7,302 bases of DNA from a bacterium. GTDB taxonomy: Bacteria > DRYD01 > JALUEN01. The notes beneath the pieces were generated by a model that saw nothing but the letters and a program-made list of their open reading frames with translations, did no database searches and was not told the DNA's origin. The stretch spans positions 1-7,302 of the forward strand of contig JALUEN010000256.1 of the NCBI GenBank assembly GCA_027052755.1. Reading direction: 5' to 3'. Positions 1 to 6,475 of the stretch are shown here, one piece after another. Within the stretch, counting starts at the first letter, position 1. Each line of letters opens with the position of its first letter. Both the position numbers and the translations under genes were made by a program.

Positions 1-20
1 AAAGCTTTCGCTGTTAGGAG

Positions 21-950
21 CTAGATCTGAGATACTATGCTCTGTTCTATTCTAGGGATAACAATGTCTGTAACCAGGTTTTTCAACCTTATGGTCCTGG
101 TCATTGAGCCATAGCGGGGTTGATAGGTAACAGCGTCGTTCTCTGATATCTCATCTAAGTTAAGGGTAACAAAGGTCCTCTTTATCCTCTCAGCTTCCTC
201 TTCATTAGTCCTGAGACCTATCTCTATATCATAGGTGATATTAAAGCTCCCAACTGGTAGAGTGAAGGAGAAGCTCGGTGATCCCTTGAAGTAAAAGATC
301 ACGTCTGTTGTACCATGCCCTAGATCTATGAGTAACGTACCGCTCTCCTTCTCCTCCTCGGTTAAGGTAGCTACGCTTGATGCTAAAGAGGTGGGAAATA
401 TGCCCTTATCATCAACTTTAAAATCCAACTCATTAAGAGCTCTGAGGAAGTTGAAAACAAGAGTCTCTGGTATGTAGAACATGAAAGCCTCTACCTCTAG
501 AGAGGTGTTAGCTGTCATCCCTATGGGGTTCCTTACCCTGTGTCTATCATCTAGGATAAAGGCTCTAGGTACTACAGTAATTAACCTCTCATCTTTAGGG
601 GGATCAGAAGGTTTAACGTTATCTAAGGCAATATCTATGTGTTCAGGAGTAACGGTACCTCCCTCTATCCTCACCTCTCCGTAACCTATCCTATAGGTTA
701 AGTGTCTGCTGGAGATGCCGATGAAGATGTTTGGACTTATTCTTATCTTGTTCTCCTGCATCTCCTCTCTCAACATGCTTAGAGCTTCTAAGAAGGCTTG
801 ATAGTCAACTACCTCACCTTTCCTCAAACCACTGCTGGGGACCTCTGAGATCCCTATCAATTCCTTTACTTTCCCATCCTCAACCTCAGCGCTAGCTCCG
901 ACTAACTTGGATGTCCCTATGTCTATCGCTGTTATGACATCCTTTAACAT
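21..950 (-). CDS. ftsA: FtsA-like cell division ATPase, C-terminally short
   Basis: This is an actin-fold protein of the FtsA family, which tethers FtsZ to the inner membrane during division. The phosphate-1 motif AIDIGTSK is at residues 8-15, followed by the typical GLRKGEVVD (41-49). The FtsA-specific 1C subdomain spans about 72-165 and includes NPIGM (141-145). The phosphate-2 motif LLIDLGHGTTDV is at 207-217, and the DIEIGLRT...AERIK segment at 241-257. The frame stops at residue 309, whereas FtsA proteins are usually around 400-420 residues. The adenosine motif (VLTGGG type), the rest of subdomain 2 and the C-terminal membrane-targeting helix are therefore absent. The ATG start is well supported by an AAGGAGG site 8 nt upstream. 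The family call is firm. Whether the short end is natural, a frameshift or a rearrangement cannot be decided, because only 20 nt lie beyond the stop. Confidence 0.85.
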   Translation of the reverse strand: MLKDVITAIDIGTSKLVGASAEVEDGKVKELIGISEVPSSGLRKGEVVDYQAFLEALSMLREEMQENKIRISPNIFIGISSRHLTYRIGYGEVRIEGGTVTPEHIDIALDNVKPSDPPKDERLITVVPRAFILDDRHRVRNPIGMTANTSLEVEAFMFYIPETLVFNFLRALNELDFKVDDKGIFPTSLASSVATLTEEEKESGTLLIDLGHGTTDVIFYFKGSPSFSFTLPVGSFNITYDIEIGLRTNEEEAERIKRTFVTLNLDEISENDAVTYQPRYGSMTRTIRLKNLVTDIVIPRIEQSIVSQI

Positions 951-1099
951 GAATGAAGCCTCCTTAACCTTCTTTACTAAATATTTTTAGAAGTGAATAG
1001 GTTTTCCTTTTTAAGTTCCTTACGATATCTCTTTAGGCTTTAGGTAAAATAGACTGGTAAAGAGGAGAAAGGAGTAAATAGGAGAATAAGGATACTAGA
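951..1099. promoter_or_regulatory. Divergent intergenic region, presumed promoters
   Basis: This 149-nt spacer separates the minus-strand ftsA-like gene from the plus-strand tRNA-Pro, so it should hold outward promoters for both. The first part is AT-rich (around 978-1020). TAAAAT at 1045-1050 is a possible plus-strand -10 box about 50 nt before the tRNA, but no convincing -35 box lies at the right distance. The stretch 1056-1099 is purine-rich on the plus strand and probably transcribed leader. The promoter assignment is inference from gene orientation and not from strong boxes. Confidence 0.35.
959..965 (-). promoter_or_regulatory. Ribosome binding site of the ftsA-like gene
   Basis: On the minus strand this reads AAGGAGG, a near-perfect Shine-Dalgarno sequence. 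It lies 8 nt before the ATG whose first base is at 950, and it fixes the start of the ftsA-like gene. Confidence 0.8.
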
Positions 1100-1174
1100 C
1101 GGGGCGTAGCTCAGCTTGGTTAGAGCGCGTGCCTTGGGAGCACGAGGTCAGCGGTTCAAATCCGCTCGCCCCGA
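1100..1174 (+). tRNA. tRNA-Pro (anticodon UGG)
   Basis: A complete cloverleaf can be folded by eye. The acceptor stem pairs 1100-1106 (CGGGGCG) with 1167-1173 (CGCCCCG). The D stem pairs 1109-1112 with 1123-1126. The anticodon stem pairs 1128-1132 with 1140-1144 around the loop CTTGGGA, giving anticodon TGG at 1135-1137. The T stem pairs 1150-1154 with 1162-1166 around TTCAAAT. The C1:G72 pair is the hallmark of bacterial tRNA-Pro, which agrees with the anticodon. A at 1174 is the discriminator base. The next bases are CTC, so the CCA end is not encoded and must be added by nucleotidyltransferase. The gene lies immediately upstream of the DHH phosphoesterase gene in the same direction and is probably co-transcribed with it. 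Confidence 0.97.
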
Positions 1175-1189
1175 CTCTTATCACGGAAC

Positions 1190-1196
1190 GAGGTGA
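1190..1196 (+). promoter_or_regulatory. Ribosome binding site favouring a TTG start
   Basis: GAGGTGA matches the 3' part of the canonical AGGAGGTGA site and lies 5 nt before the TTG at 1202. The alternative GTG at 1193 sits inside this site and has only a weak GGAACG upstream. The site therefore argues for initiation at the TTG. Confidence 0.55.
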
Positions 1197-1201
1197 CAGC
1201 C

Positions 1202-2245
1202 TTGATAGAGACCTCCAGTTCAAAGGGAAAGGTTGGAGACCTCTCTAAAGCGCTCTATAAAATCCTCAACGCCGATAGTGTAGCCATACTTGGGCATCCG
1301 CATCCCGATCTAGATGCTGTCGCTTCAGCTTACCTGTTTTACTACCTCAGATCTAAGATGGGGAAAGCCTCATATGTCCTGATGCCACATGATCCTCCGG
1401 ATAATGCTCTTGAGATCCTCAAGTGGTTAAAGCTTCCCTTACCTATTTATCCTAATAACAGGAATCACTTTGTCCCTGAGAACTTTGAGGTCCTTGTTGC
1501 CGTTGAGATGGGTAGTGAGAAGAGACTGAAGATGGCTCTTAGCTCTATAGATCTAGCCTTCAGTTACTCTGAAGTGGTCAACATTGATCATCACGCTTCT
1601 AACGAGGGATTCGGTAGCCTATACTACATTGATCCAGAAGCCCCGTCAAATACATCTATCATCTATCAGGGAATGAAATTGTTAAACATCTCACTTGATG
1701 AGATCTCCTCTCTCTTAATACTGATGGGTCTTATGGGAGATACTAATCTAATGACGAACCCAAACGTTACACCAGAGGTTCTCAGAACTACAGCTGACTT
1801 GATGTCTAATTTGAAGAAATATAAATGGTCTGATCTAGTTAAGCTCCTAAAAGCTAAGAGCGTAAAAGGTGGAAAGCTAGCTTGTCTAGTAGTAGAGAGA
1901 GCTACCGATAGGAAGATAAATGGGATTTTAGTTAGGGGATCGTTTATAACGCGTCAAGACTTTATCAGGTTTAACGCTAAGCCGGCTGATGCTGAGAAGT
2001 TAGTTGAGGAACTGTTTAACTACCTACCTATCCCAGATATAACAATATTGGCTAGATACGATTTTAACCTAAGTGGAACGAAGGTTAGCCTGAGAAGTGG
2101 AAAAACAGAGATAGATGTTGGAAGCCTTGCTTTGAGGTACGGGGGAGGCGGTCATAGAAACGCTGCTGGTTTCTCCTCTCCTAAATCCCCTGAGGAGATC
2201 TTAAATGAGCTATTTAAAGCTTTAGATGAGTACTTAGTGAAATAG
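1202..2245 (+). CDS. DHH/DHHA1 family phosphoesterase (NrnA-like)
   Basis: This is a metal-dependent phosphoesterase of the DHH superfamily, whose NrnA/RecJ-like members degrade nanoRNA, pAp or cyclic dinucleotide products in the cytoplasm. Numbering from the upstream GTG at 1193 (350 residues), motif I is GHPHPDLDAVASA (34-46), with H35, D39 and D41 as metal ligands. The DHH motif is NIDHH (130-134), and motif IV is MGDT with D183. The C-terminal DHHA1 substrate domain carries GGGGHRNAAG (317-326). At the motif II position, usually Asp, the protein has Glu105 (VAVEMGS). I place the start at TTG 1202 (347 residues) because of the GAGGTGA site just before it; the GTG at 1193 would add three residues. 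The gene follows the tRNA by 27 nt and precedes truB by 19 nt, the familiar nrnA-truB pairing. The exact substrate cannot be told from sequence. Confidence 0.88.
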   Translation: MIETSSSKGKVGDLSKALYKILNADSVAILGHPHPDLDAVASAYLFYYLRSKMGKASYVLMPHDPPDNALEILKWLKLPLPIYPNNRNHFVPENFEVLVAVEMGSEKRLKMALSSIDLAFSYSEVVNIDHHASNEGFGSLYYIDPEAPSNTSIIYQGMKLLNISLDEISSLLILMGLMGDTNLMTNPNVTPEVLRTTADLMSNLKKYKWSDLVKLLKAKSVKGGKLACLVVERATDRKINGILVRGSFITRQDFIRFNAKPADAEKLVEELFNYLPIPDITILARYDFNLSGTKVSLRSGKTEIDVGSLALRYGGGGHRNAAGFSSPKSPEEILNELFKALDEYLVK

Positions 2246-2264
2246 ATATCTGGGGGAGATAGCT

Positions 2265-3212
2265 ATGAGAGGACAAGATAAGAAGCTCATTAAAGAGATC
2301 CATAGGGATTTAAACGGTTTCTTAAGTGTTTTGAAACCATCAGGTGTTACATCTATGCAGGTTGTTGAGTACTTCAAGAGTTTCCTAGGACGAAAGTTTA
2401 AGGTCGGGCATTGTGGTACCTTAGATTCCCTAGCCTCTGGAACATTACCACTGGCTTTCGGCAAAGCCACTAAGTTCATTCCATTCCTAGACGATACTAA
2501 GGAGTACGTTATAGAGGTGCTTTTTGGAATACGTACTGATACTGACGATATGGATGGTAAGATCATAGCTAGGGCTGAGCCTAAGCTAACAGAGGATGAC
2601 TTAAGAGAGGTTCTGAGACAGTTTACAGGTGAGATAGATCAGGTACCGCCTAAGTACAGCGCTAAAAAGGTTTATGGTTACAGAGCATACCAGCTGGCTA
2701 GAAGCGGATATGATGTGGAGATTGAACCTAAGAGGGTAAGGATAGATTCCATTCAGCTCCTTAAGTTCTATAAGGATAGGTTTCCAAGGGCAATACTCTA
2801 CGTTAGATGTTCTAGAGGTACATATATGAGAGCGCTGGCTAGGGATATAGGGGAAGCTCTGAAGATACCATCTACCCTTTCCTTTATAACCCGGACCTCA
2901 GCTTTCGGTTTCAGGATGGAAAACTCAATACTGCTAGAGGACTTAGAGAAGCTCTCGCTAAGCGAGAAGGTTAAGTACATCTTAGAGAGGTTGTCCCCAC
3001 CGTCTGAGGTGTTATCACACTTGTCAACTGTTATCCTAAAGGATGACGCCATATTCAAGGTGAAAAACGGCTCCAACTTCAGTAAACATAACACTGTTAC
3101 GGTCTTTGATAATAACAACAGGTACTATAAGGTAACGGATAAATCTGGAAACCTTATAGCTATAGCTTACAGTGAGGATGGAAGGTACTTTAAGCTGAAG
3201 AGGGTATATTAA
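2265..3212 (+). CDS. truB: tRNA pseudouridine-55 synthase TruB
   Basis: TruB converts U55 in the T loop of most tRNAs to pseudouridine. The N-terminal KPSGVTS (24-30) and catalytic loop GTLDSLASG (51-59, catalytic Asp54) are clear. KEY at 79-81 supplies the conserved active-site Tyr81. QVPPKYSAKKVYGYRAYQLARSG lies at 126-148, and CSRGTYMRALARDIG (182-196) holds the second conserved block. The last 65 or so residues (about 252-315) form a small beta-rich region where the family has its C-terminal PUA-like domain. The length of 315 residues is normal. The residue before GTLD is Cys50, where Gly is more usual. GGGGGAG lies 6 nt before the ATG. The gene sits in an operon with the DHH phosphoesterase upstream and the nucleotidyltransferase 4 nt downstream. 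The RNA-modification role fits the neighbouring tRNA gene. Confidence 0.95.
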   Translation: MRGQDKKLIKEIHRDLNGFLSVLKPSGVTSMQVVEYFKSFLGRKFKVGHCGTLDSLASGTLPLAFGKATKFIPFLDDTKEYVIEVLFGIRTDTDDMDGKIIARAEPKLTEDDLREVLRQFTGEIDQVPPKYSAKKVYGYRAYQLARSGYDVEIEPKRVRIDSIQLLKFYKDRFPRAILYVRCSRGTYMRALARDIGEALKIPSTLSFITRTSAFGFRMENSILLEDLEKLSLSEKVKYILERLSPPSEVLSHLSTVILKDDAIFKVKNGSNFSKHNTVTVFDNNNRYYKVTDKSGNLIAIAYSEDGRYFKLKRVY

Positions 3213-3216
3213 TGCT

Positions 3217-3957
3217 ATGAACTTTCCCCTGTATGCTTTGATACTAGGAGCTGGGTTAGGAACTAGGCTTAGACCGATTACGCTTTATAAACCTAAACCC
3301 TTACTCAAGCTCTTGGGAGAACCACTTCTAGAGCTGATCTTAAAACGAATCCTTGAACTTAACCCTGAGGAGGTTTTCATAAACTCCTTCCACCTGTATG
3401 AGCTGTTGGAGAGAGAGGTTTTATCTCTGGGGCGAAAGTACGGGGTTAAAATACGGGTCTTCAGGGAAGAGGAGCTGTTAGATACTGGGGGGACCGTTAA
3501 GCGGATTGTTAATTACCTGAGCTCAAAAGGAGTAGAGGAAGCTAACCTGCTCGTTCACAACGGTGATGTTGTACCTCTAGTTCCCTTGAGGTCTCTCCTT
3601 AAAGCTCATTTAGAGTGGCGTTCCTCAGGTACAATTCTCTGTGCAAAGCCCTCTCCCCTGAAGGCTTTCCCATCAATGACTATGCCATTAAACACTTACT
3701 TAAGGGGGAACACCCTATTGGAAATCCCTAGTTCAAAAGGGAACTGCCACTTCTGTGGGGTTTACCTCTTAAACGTTAAGGACACCTTAGGGGTACTACC
3801 GGAGGAGGATAAGTTCTCCGTTTTAGAGCTGTTCAGACGATTGCCTACAAGGGCTTACCTTTACGAGGGGATATCCTGGGATATGGGAACCTTTAGGTCT
3901 CTACTAAGCGCCCTGGCAGATCTATCTCTCCTAACTGCTATCTCATTGAGAGCTTGA
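3217..3957 (+). CDS. Sugar-1-phosphate nucleotidyltransferase (NTP_transferase family)
   Basis: This enzyme transfers a nucleotide to a sugar-1-phosphate to make an NDP-sugar for cell-surface glycans. The signature LILGAGLGTRLRPIT (8-22) followed by KPKPLL (25-30) binds the NTP. ELLDTGGTV (86-94) is the family's E-x-LLxTGG block. HNGD (114-117) and WDMGT (221-225) supply the two acidic metal ligands, Asp117 and Asp222. FCGVYLLN (179-186) is the strand near the sugar site. At 246 residues with no C-terminal left-handed helix domain, it resembles short MurU or mannose-1-phosphate guanylyltransferase types; nucleotide and sugar are not decidable. It starts 4 nt after the truB stop. Its only SD candidate, AAGAGGG at 3198-3204, is rather distant at 12 nt, so translation is probably coupled to truB. 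In many bacteria ribF occupies this place after truB. Confidence 0.88.
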   Translation: MNFPLYALILGAGLGTRLRPITLYKPKPLLKLLGEPLLELILKRILELNPEEVFINSFHLYELLEREVLSLGRKYGVKIRVFREEELLDTGGTVKRIVNYLSSKGVEEANLLVHNGDVVPLVPLRSLLKAHLEWRSSGTILCAKPSPLKAFPSMTMPLNTYLRGNTLLEIPSSKGNCHFCGVYLLNVKDTLGVLPEEDKFSVLELFRRLPTRAYLYEGISWDMGTFRSLLSALADLSLLTAISLRA

Positions 3958-4062
3958 TCCTCTGAAGGGGTATAAAGTGAGAGGGAGAAATATTACCTAA
4001 AATAAGCACTCAAGCGTTTTAAAGGTGTTTCCTAAAAACTCTCTTCTTGGGGGGCTATAATT
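3958..4062 (+). promoter_or_regulatory. Spacer with possible promoter before the Roadblock gene
   Basis: This 105-nt gap is the only sizeable break in the plus-strand gene series, so a new promoter or an mRNA leader is likely here. TATAAA at 3971-3976 with TTGAGA at 3946-3951 (19-nt spacing, slightly long) is one candidate; TAAAAT at 3998-4003 is another. GGGGGG at 4049-4054 is the ribosome binding site, 8 nt before the ATG. I see no hairpin followed by a T-run, so no intrinsic terminator for the upstream cluster. Confidence 0.35.
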
Positions 4063-5925
4063 ATGGATAATCAGAGTAAGTACATGAAAGAGAAGGATGG
4101 AATGAAGTTCTGGAAGAGACCAGAGCTGAACAGGCCTCCTATATCAGATAAACCTCAGCTGAGATCTAGAGATAAGAGATACCTTGAGGATTACCGAGAG
4201 GAGTTAGTTGACCTGGAGAGGATGAGCTTGAGGGAGATAATAGAGGAGTATAAGGATAAGGTTAAGGTTCTCAAACTTCAGCTCCTCTACAGGGGATATA
4301 CAGGTGAGTTAGTCCTAGAGAGAGGGATAATATCCTCTATAACTATGGCTGATTATAAAGATGATGATGCTCTGCTGTTTCTCACGAAGTTGACTAAGGA
4401 GAACCTGCTAGATTACCTCCCTAGATTTCTGATCAACCTCCTAGAAGCTAAGGGTAAGATGGAAGAGCTGAAGTCTTACCTTGAGGAACCAATCCTCGCT
4501 AAGGGTAGAGAAGAAGGCGAACAAGAGGTTTCTGAGACAAAGGACCTAGAAGCTTTAATGGAAGAACTTCTCAAAGACTTTGAGGAGCCTAAGGCGGATA
4601 AGGCGGCGGAACCTGAGGAGAGGGAGTTGGAGGTACCATTTGAGGAACCTATAGAGGAAGCTGAAGGTTCTGAAACCGCCGAAGGAGGATCTGGGGTAGA
4701 AGACGTGTCTCTGCTGGAAAAGGAGTTAGATAGCCTGCTTCAGGAGATAGAGGATGAGGGTAGAGAGGAAGAGGAAGAAGAAGAGGAAGAGTACCTGGAG
4801 ATTGTGGATGAGGAAGATTTAGAAGCTGAATCTCTTGAGGAGTTAGAGGAAGCTCAGGAATATGAGAGAGAAGAAGTTGAGGAGCTTGAGCCTGAGACTA
4901 CCCAGGACTTAATCCAGGAACTTAGCGCTGAGAATAGAGGGGAACTAAAAGTTACTGAGGAACTCATTGAATCTCAGCCTGAGACTGAGTTTGCTCCTGA
5001 CCTAGAGGAGCTTGTCTCTGAAGTTGAATCTGAAGCTGAACCTGAGATTGGATCTGAGATTGGACCTGAGGTTGAATCTGAGGTTGAGTACGAGCTAGAG
5101 CTTGAACCTAGTTCTAACCTTGAGCCTGACCAACTTCAAGCTGAAACTAAGCTTGGTGAATCTGAACTTGATGAAGCTGAACTTGAGGTGGAATCTGTTG
5201 AGGTGAACCTAGGACCTTCTTCAGAGCCTGAGTCTCAGGATCTAAGCCAGGGATTCATTGAGGGTGCTATAGAGGAAACAGAGAGCTTAGGGTCAGAGGA
5301 AGAGGCATCTGAGAGTGAACCTGAAGCAGTGGAATTCCCTAAGGGAACTGCTACTGAGGAGATAATAGAGGAACCGGTGAGAGAAGAACTAGAGAGGGAG
5401 ATAGTAACTTTGGAGGAGGAGTTAGATCAGCATAGAAAATTATCAGAAGTTAAATATCATGAGGGTGATTTAAGGGAGGTTGTTCAAACTCCACCTCTTC
5501 AGCGCGATAGGGATAAGGGAGAAGAGGACTTAAAAGGAGTTGACGGAGAGATGGGTATATCAGTTAAAGATAAGTTGAACGTACTCATTGATACCTTGCT
5601 CAGGATCCTGCCAGATCCTAAGTTTATCCTTGCTTTTAACAGGGACACAGGTGAGATCTATACCTCTAAGGGTATTGATGATCCCATGATGGCAGATTTC
5701 GCTGTGGCTACATTAATAGAGGTTATAAAGAGTTTTGGAGAGATCGGTAGGTTCACAGGTATCGGTGAGGACTACTCGCACATAATCCTGGAAAAGGACA
5801 AGGTGTACCTGCTTGTCTTCTACATAGGAAACGTAGGAATAGCTATAGCCTTCGCTAAGAAGGCTAGCTTGTCAGTTATACTTAACCTGCTGAATAAGTA
5901 TAAAGCGAGAATACTCTCATCTTAG
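4063..5925 (+). CDS. Very acidic protein with C-terminal Roadblock/LC7-like domain
   Basis: This 620-residue protein has three parts. Residues 1-75 are charged and relatively basic, ending in helix-like EEYKDKVKVL. Residues 76-135 contain GYTGELVLERGIISS and DDALLFL, weakly reminiscent of a DUF4388/PATAN module. Residues about 140-490 are a low-complexity, Glu-dominated linker with nine consecutive Glu (235-243) and short S/P-E-x-E repeats (319-342), surely disordered. Residues about 503-620 form a compact domain with the Roadblock/LC7 layout: helix (LNVLIDTLLRILPD), strand pair (FILAFNRDTGEIYTS), long helix (MADFAVATLIEVIKSF), strands ending in VYLLVFYIGNVGIAIAFA, and a final helix. Roadblock proteins such as MglB bind small Ras-like GTPases, but none is encoded here. 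There is no signal peptide or membrane segment, so it is probably cytoplasmic. The overall architecture is not one I recognise, and its function is unknown. Confidence 0.8.
   Translation: MDNQSKYMKEKDGMKFWKRPELNRPPISDKPQLRSRDKRYLEDYREELVDLERMSLREIIEEYKDKVKVLKLQLLYRGYTGELVLERGIISSITMADYKDDDALLFLTKLTKENLLDYLPRFLINLLEAKGKMEELKSYLEEPILAKGREEGEQEVSETKDLEALMEELLKDFEEPKADKAAEPEERELEVPFEEPIEEAEGSETAEGGSGVEDVSLLEKELDSLLQEIEDEGREEEEEEEEEYLEIVDEEDLEAESLEELEEAQEYEREEVEELEPETTQDLIQELSAENRGELKVTEELIESQPETEFAPDLEELVSEVESEAEPEIGSEIGPEVESEVEYELELEPSSNLEPDQLQAETKLGESELDEAELEVESVEVNLGPSSEPESQDLSQGFIEGAIEETESLGSEEEASESEPEAVEFPKGTATEEIIEEPVREELEREIVTLEEELDQHRKLSEVKYHEGDLREVVQTPPLQRDRDKGEEDLKGVDGEMGISVKDKLNVLIDTLLRILPDPKFILAFNRDTGEIYTSKGIDDPMMADFAVATLIEVIKSFGEIGRFTGIGEDYSHIILEKDKVYLLVFYIGNVGIAIAFAKKASLSVILNLLNKYKARILSS
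5017..5088 (+). repeat. Six tandem 12-bp units in the acidic linker
   Basis: Six degenerate 12-bp units of the form (T/C)CTGARRYTGRR lie head to tail and in frame. They encode S/P-E-x-E/G tetrapeptides at residues 319-342 of the acidic protein. An isolated related unit, CCTGAGACTGAG, occurs at 4978-4989. The array most likely arose by slippage or unequal recombination inside the linker. Confidence 0.7.
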
Positions 5926-5940
5926 TGAGGCGGGGGTATT

Positions 5941-5957
5941 AGCCATAAAAAATGGCT
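5941..5957 (+). promoter_or_regulatory. Perfect hairpin enclosing the start codon of the PUA-like gene
   Basis: AGCCAT at 5941-5946 and ATGGCT at 5952-5957 form a perfect 6-bp inverted repeat around an AAAAA loop. The 3' arm is exactly the ATG start and second codon of the downstream gene. The purine-rich GGGGG site (about 5932-5936) lies 5' of the hairpin, 15 nt from the ATG. Folding could hide the start codon. A regulatory role is inference; 6-bp palindromes also arise by chance. Confidence 0.35.
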
Positions 5958-6473
5958 CTAAACTATATTCCCCTTAGATCAGATACTCTAAGCGAGATAG
6001 ATGAGCAACTTTTAGAGGCTTTCAGGCGTTTTGGAATAGAGCTAGAGCTATTTTTTGAATATTACCTCCTGTACTCACCTAGGAACATCTACCTTCTCAA
6101 AGCTCCAGAGGAGGTAGAGCCACTATTGGAGATCTTGTTAACTAATCCTAATAAGATCAGTTACTATGGACTTCCAGCTTTCCAGCGAACACCACTGGGG
6201 TGGAAGCCATCAACTAGGTTCGCTCAGAGCTTTGGTCATTTCTTTAAGCGGAACTATGTCAAATTGCTATCTAAGGATCTCCTGAGGAGGTTCGTAGAGA
6301 GTTATCCGATAGATCTCACTGGAAGCTCAGAGGTTCAGAGTTCTCAACTTGAAGACGGTTGGGTAGTAGCTCTATGGGAGAAATGGGTTATCGGTGTAGG
6401 TACTTACAAGTCTGGGATTATAAGAGGTCATATCCCTAAAACCTGGAAGAAAGAGCTGTTAAGCTTCCTTTAG
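5952..6473 (+). CDS. Stand-alone pre-PUA/PUA-like RNA-binding protein (RsmF/NOP2 tail-like)
   Basis: This 173-residue protein has no catalytic motif that I recognise. Its second half follows the pattern of the C-terminal region of NOL1/NOP2/RsmF RNA cytosine-5 methyltransferases and, more distantly, Nip7. YYGLPAF (71-77) is followed by the basic KPSTRFAQSFG (85-95). A segment NYVKLLSKDLLRRFV (101-115) matches the 'LS..e...yl' block. DGWVVALWEKWVIGVGTYK (135-153) and GIIRGHIPKTWKK (155-167) resemble the 'G-W-V-L-V...lGxGK...g.lKN.yPk' end of the PUA-like domain. The S-adenosylmethionine-binding domain is missing entirely. The ATG is the first possible start, because a TAA lies in frame 6 nt upstream. 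It follows the Roadblock gene by 26 nt and is probably in its operon. RNA binding is inference from this resemblance. Confidence 0.6.
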   Translation: MALNYIPLRSDTLSEIDEQLLEAFRRFGIELELFFEYYLLYSPRNIYLLKAPEEVEPLLEILLTNPNKISYYGLPAFQRTPLGWKPSTRFAQSFGHFFKRNYVKLLSKDLLRRFVESYPIDLTGSSEVQSSQLEDGWVVALWEKWVIGVGTYKSGIIRGHIPKTWKKELLSFL

Positions 6474-6475
6474 GT

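Noticed and set aside
481..684. Plus-strand open frame of 67 codons
   Set aside because: It lies antisense inside the ftsA-like gene, whose motifs are unmistakable, and its translation has no family-like features.
1174..1201. Possible encoded CCA end of the tRNA or a terminator
   Set aside because: The bases after the discriminator are CTC and not CCA, and no hairpin with a T-run is present.
2234..2566. Minus-strand open frame of 110 codons
   Set aside because: It is antisense to truB, including its catalytic loop; the protein is Ser-rich and featureless.
2798..3118. Minus-strand open frame of 106 codons
   Set aside because: It is antisense to the conserved second half of truB.
4056..4061. 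Perfect TATAAT just before the ATG of the acidic protein
   Set aside because: It lies between the SD site and the start codon, so using it as a -10 box would remove the SD from the transcript, and no -35 box fits.
4765..4791. Run of nine Glu codons as a possible sequencing artefact
   Set aside because: GAA and GAG alternate irregularly and the frame continues into the conserved C-terminal domain, so the run looks genuine.
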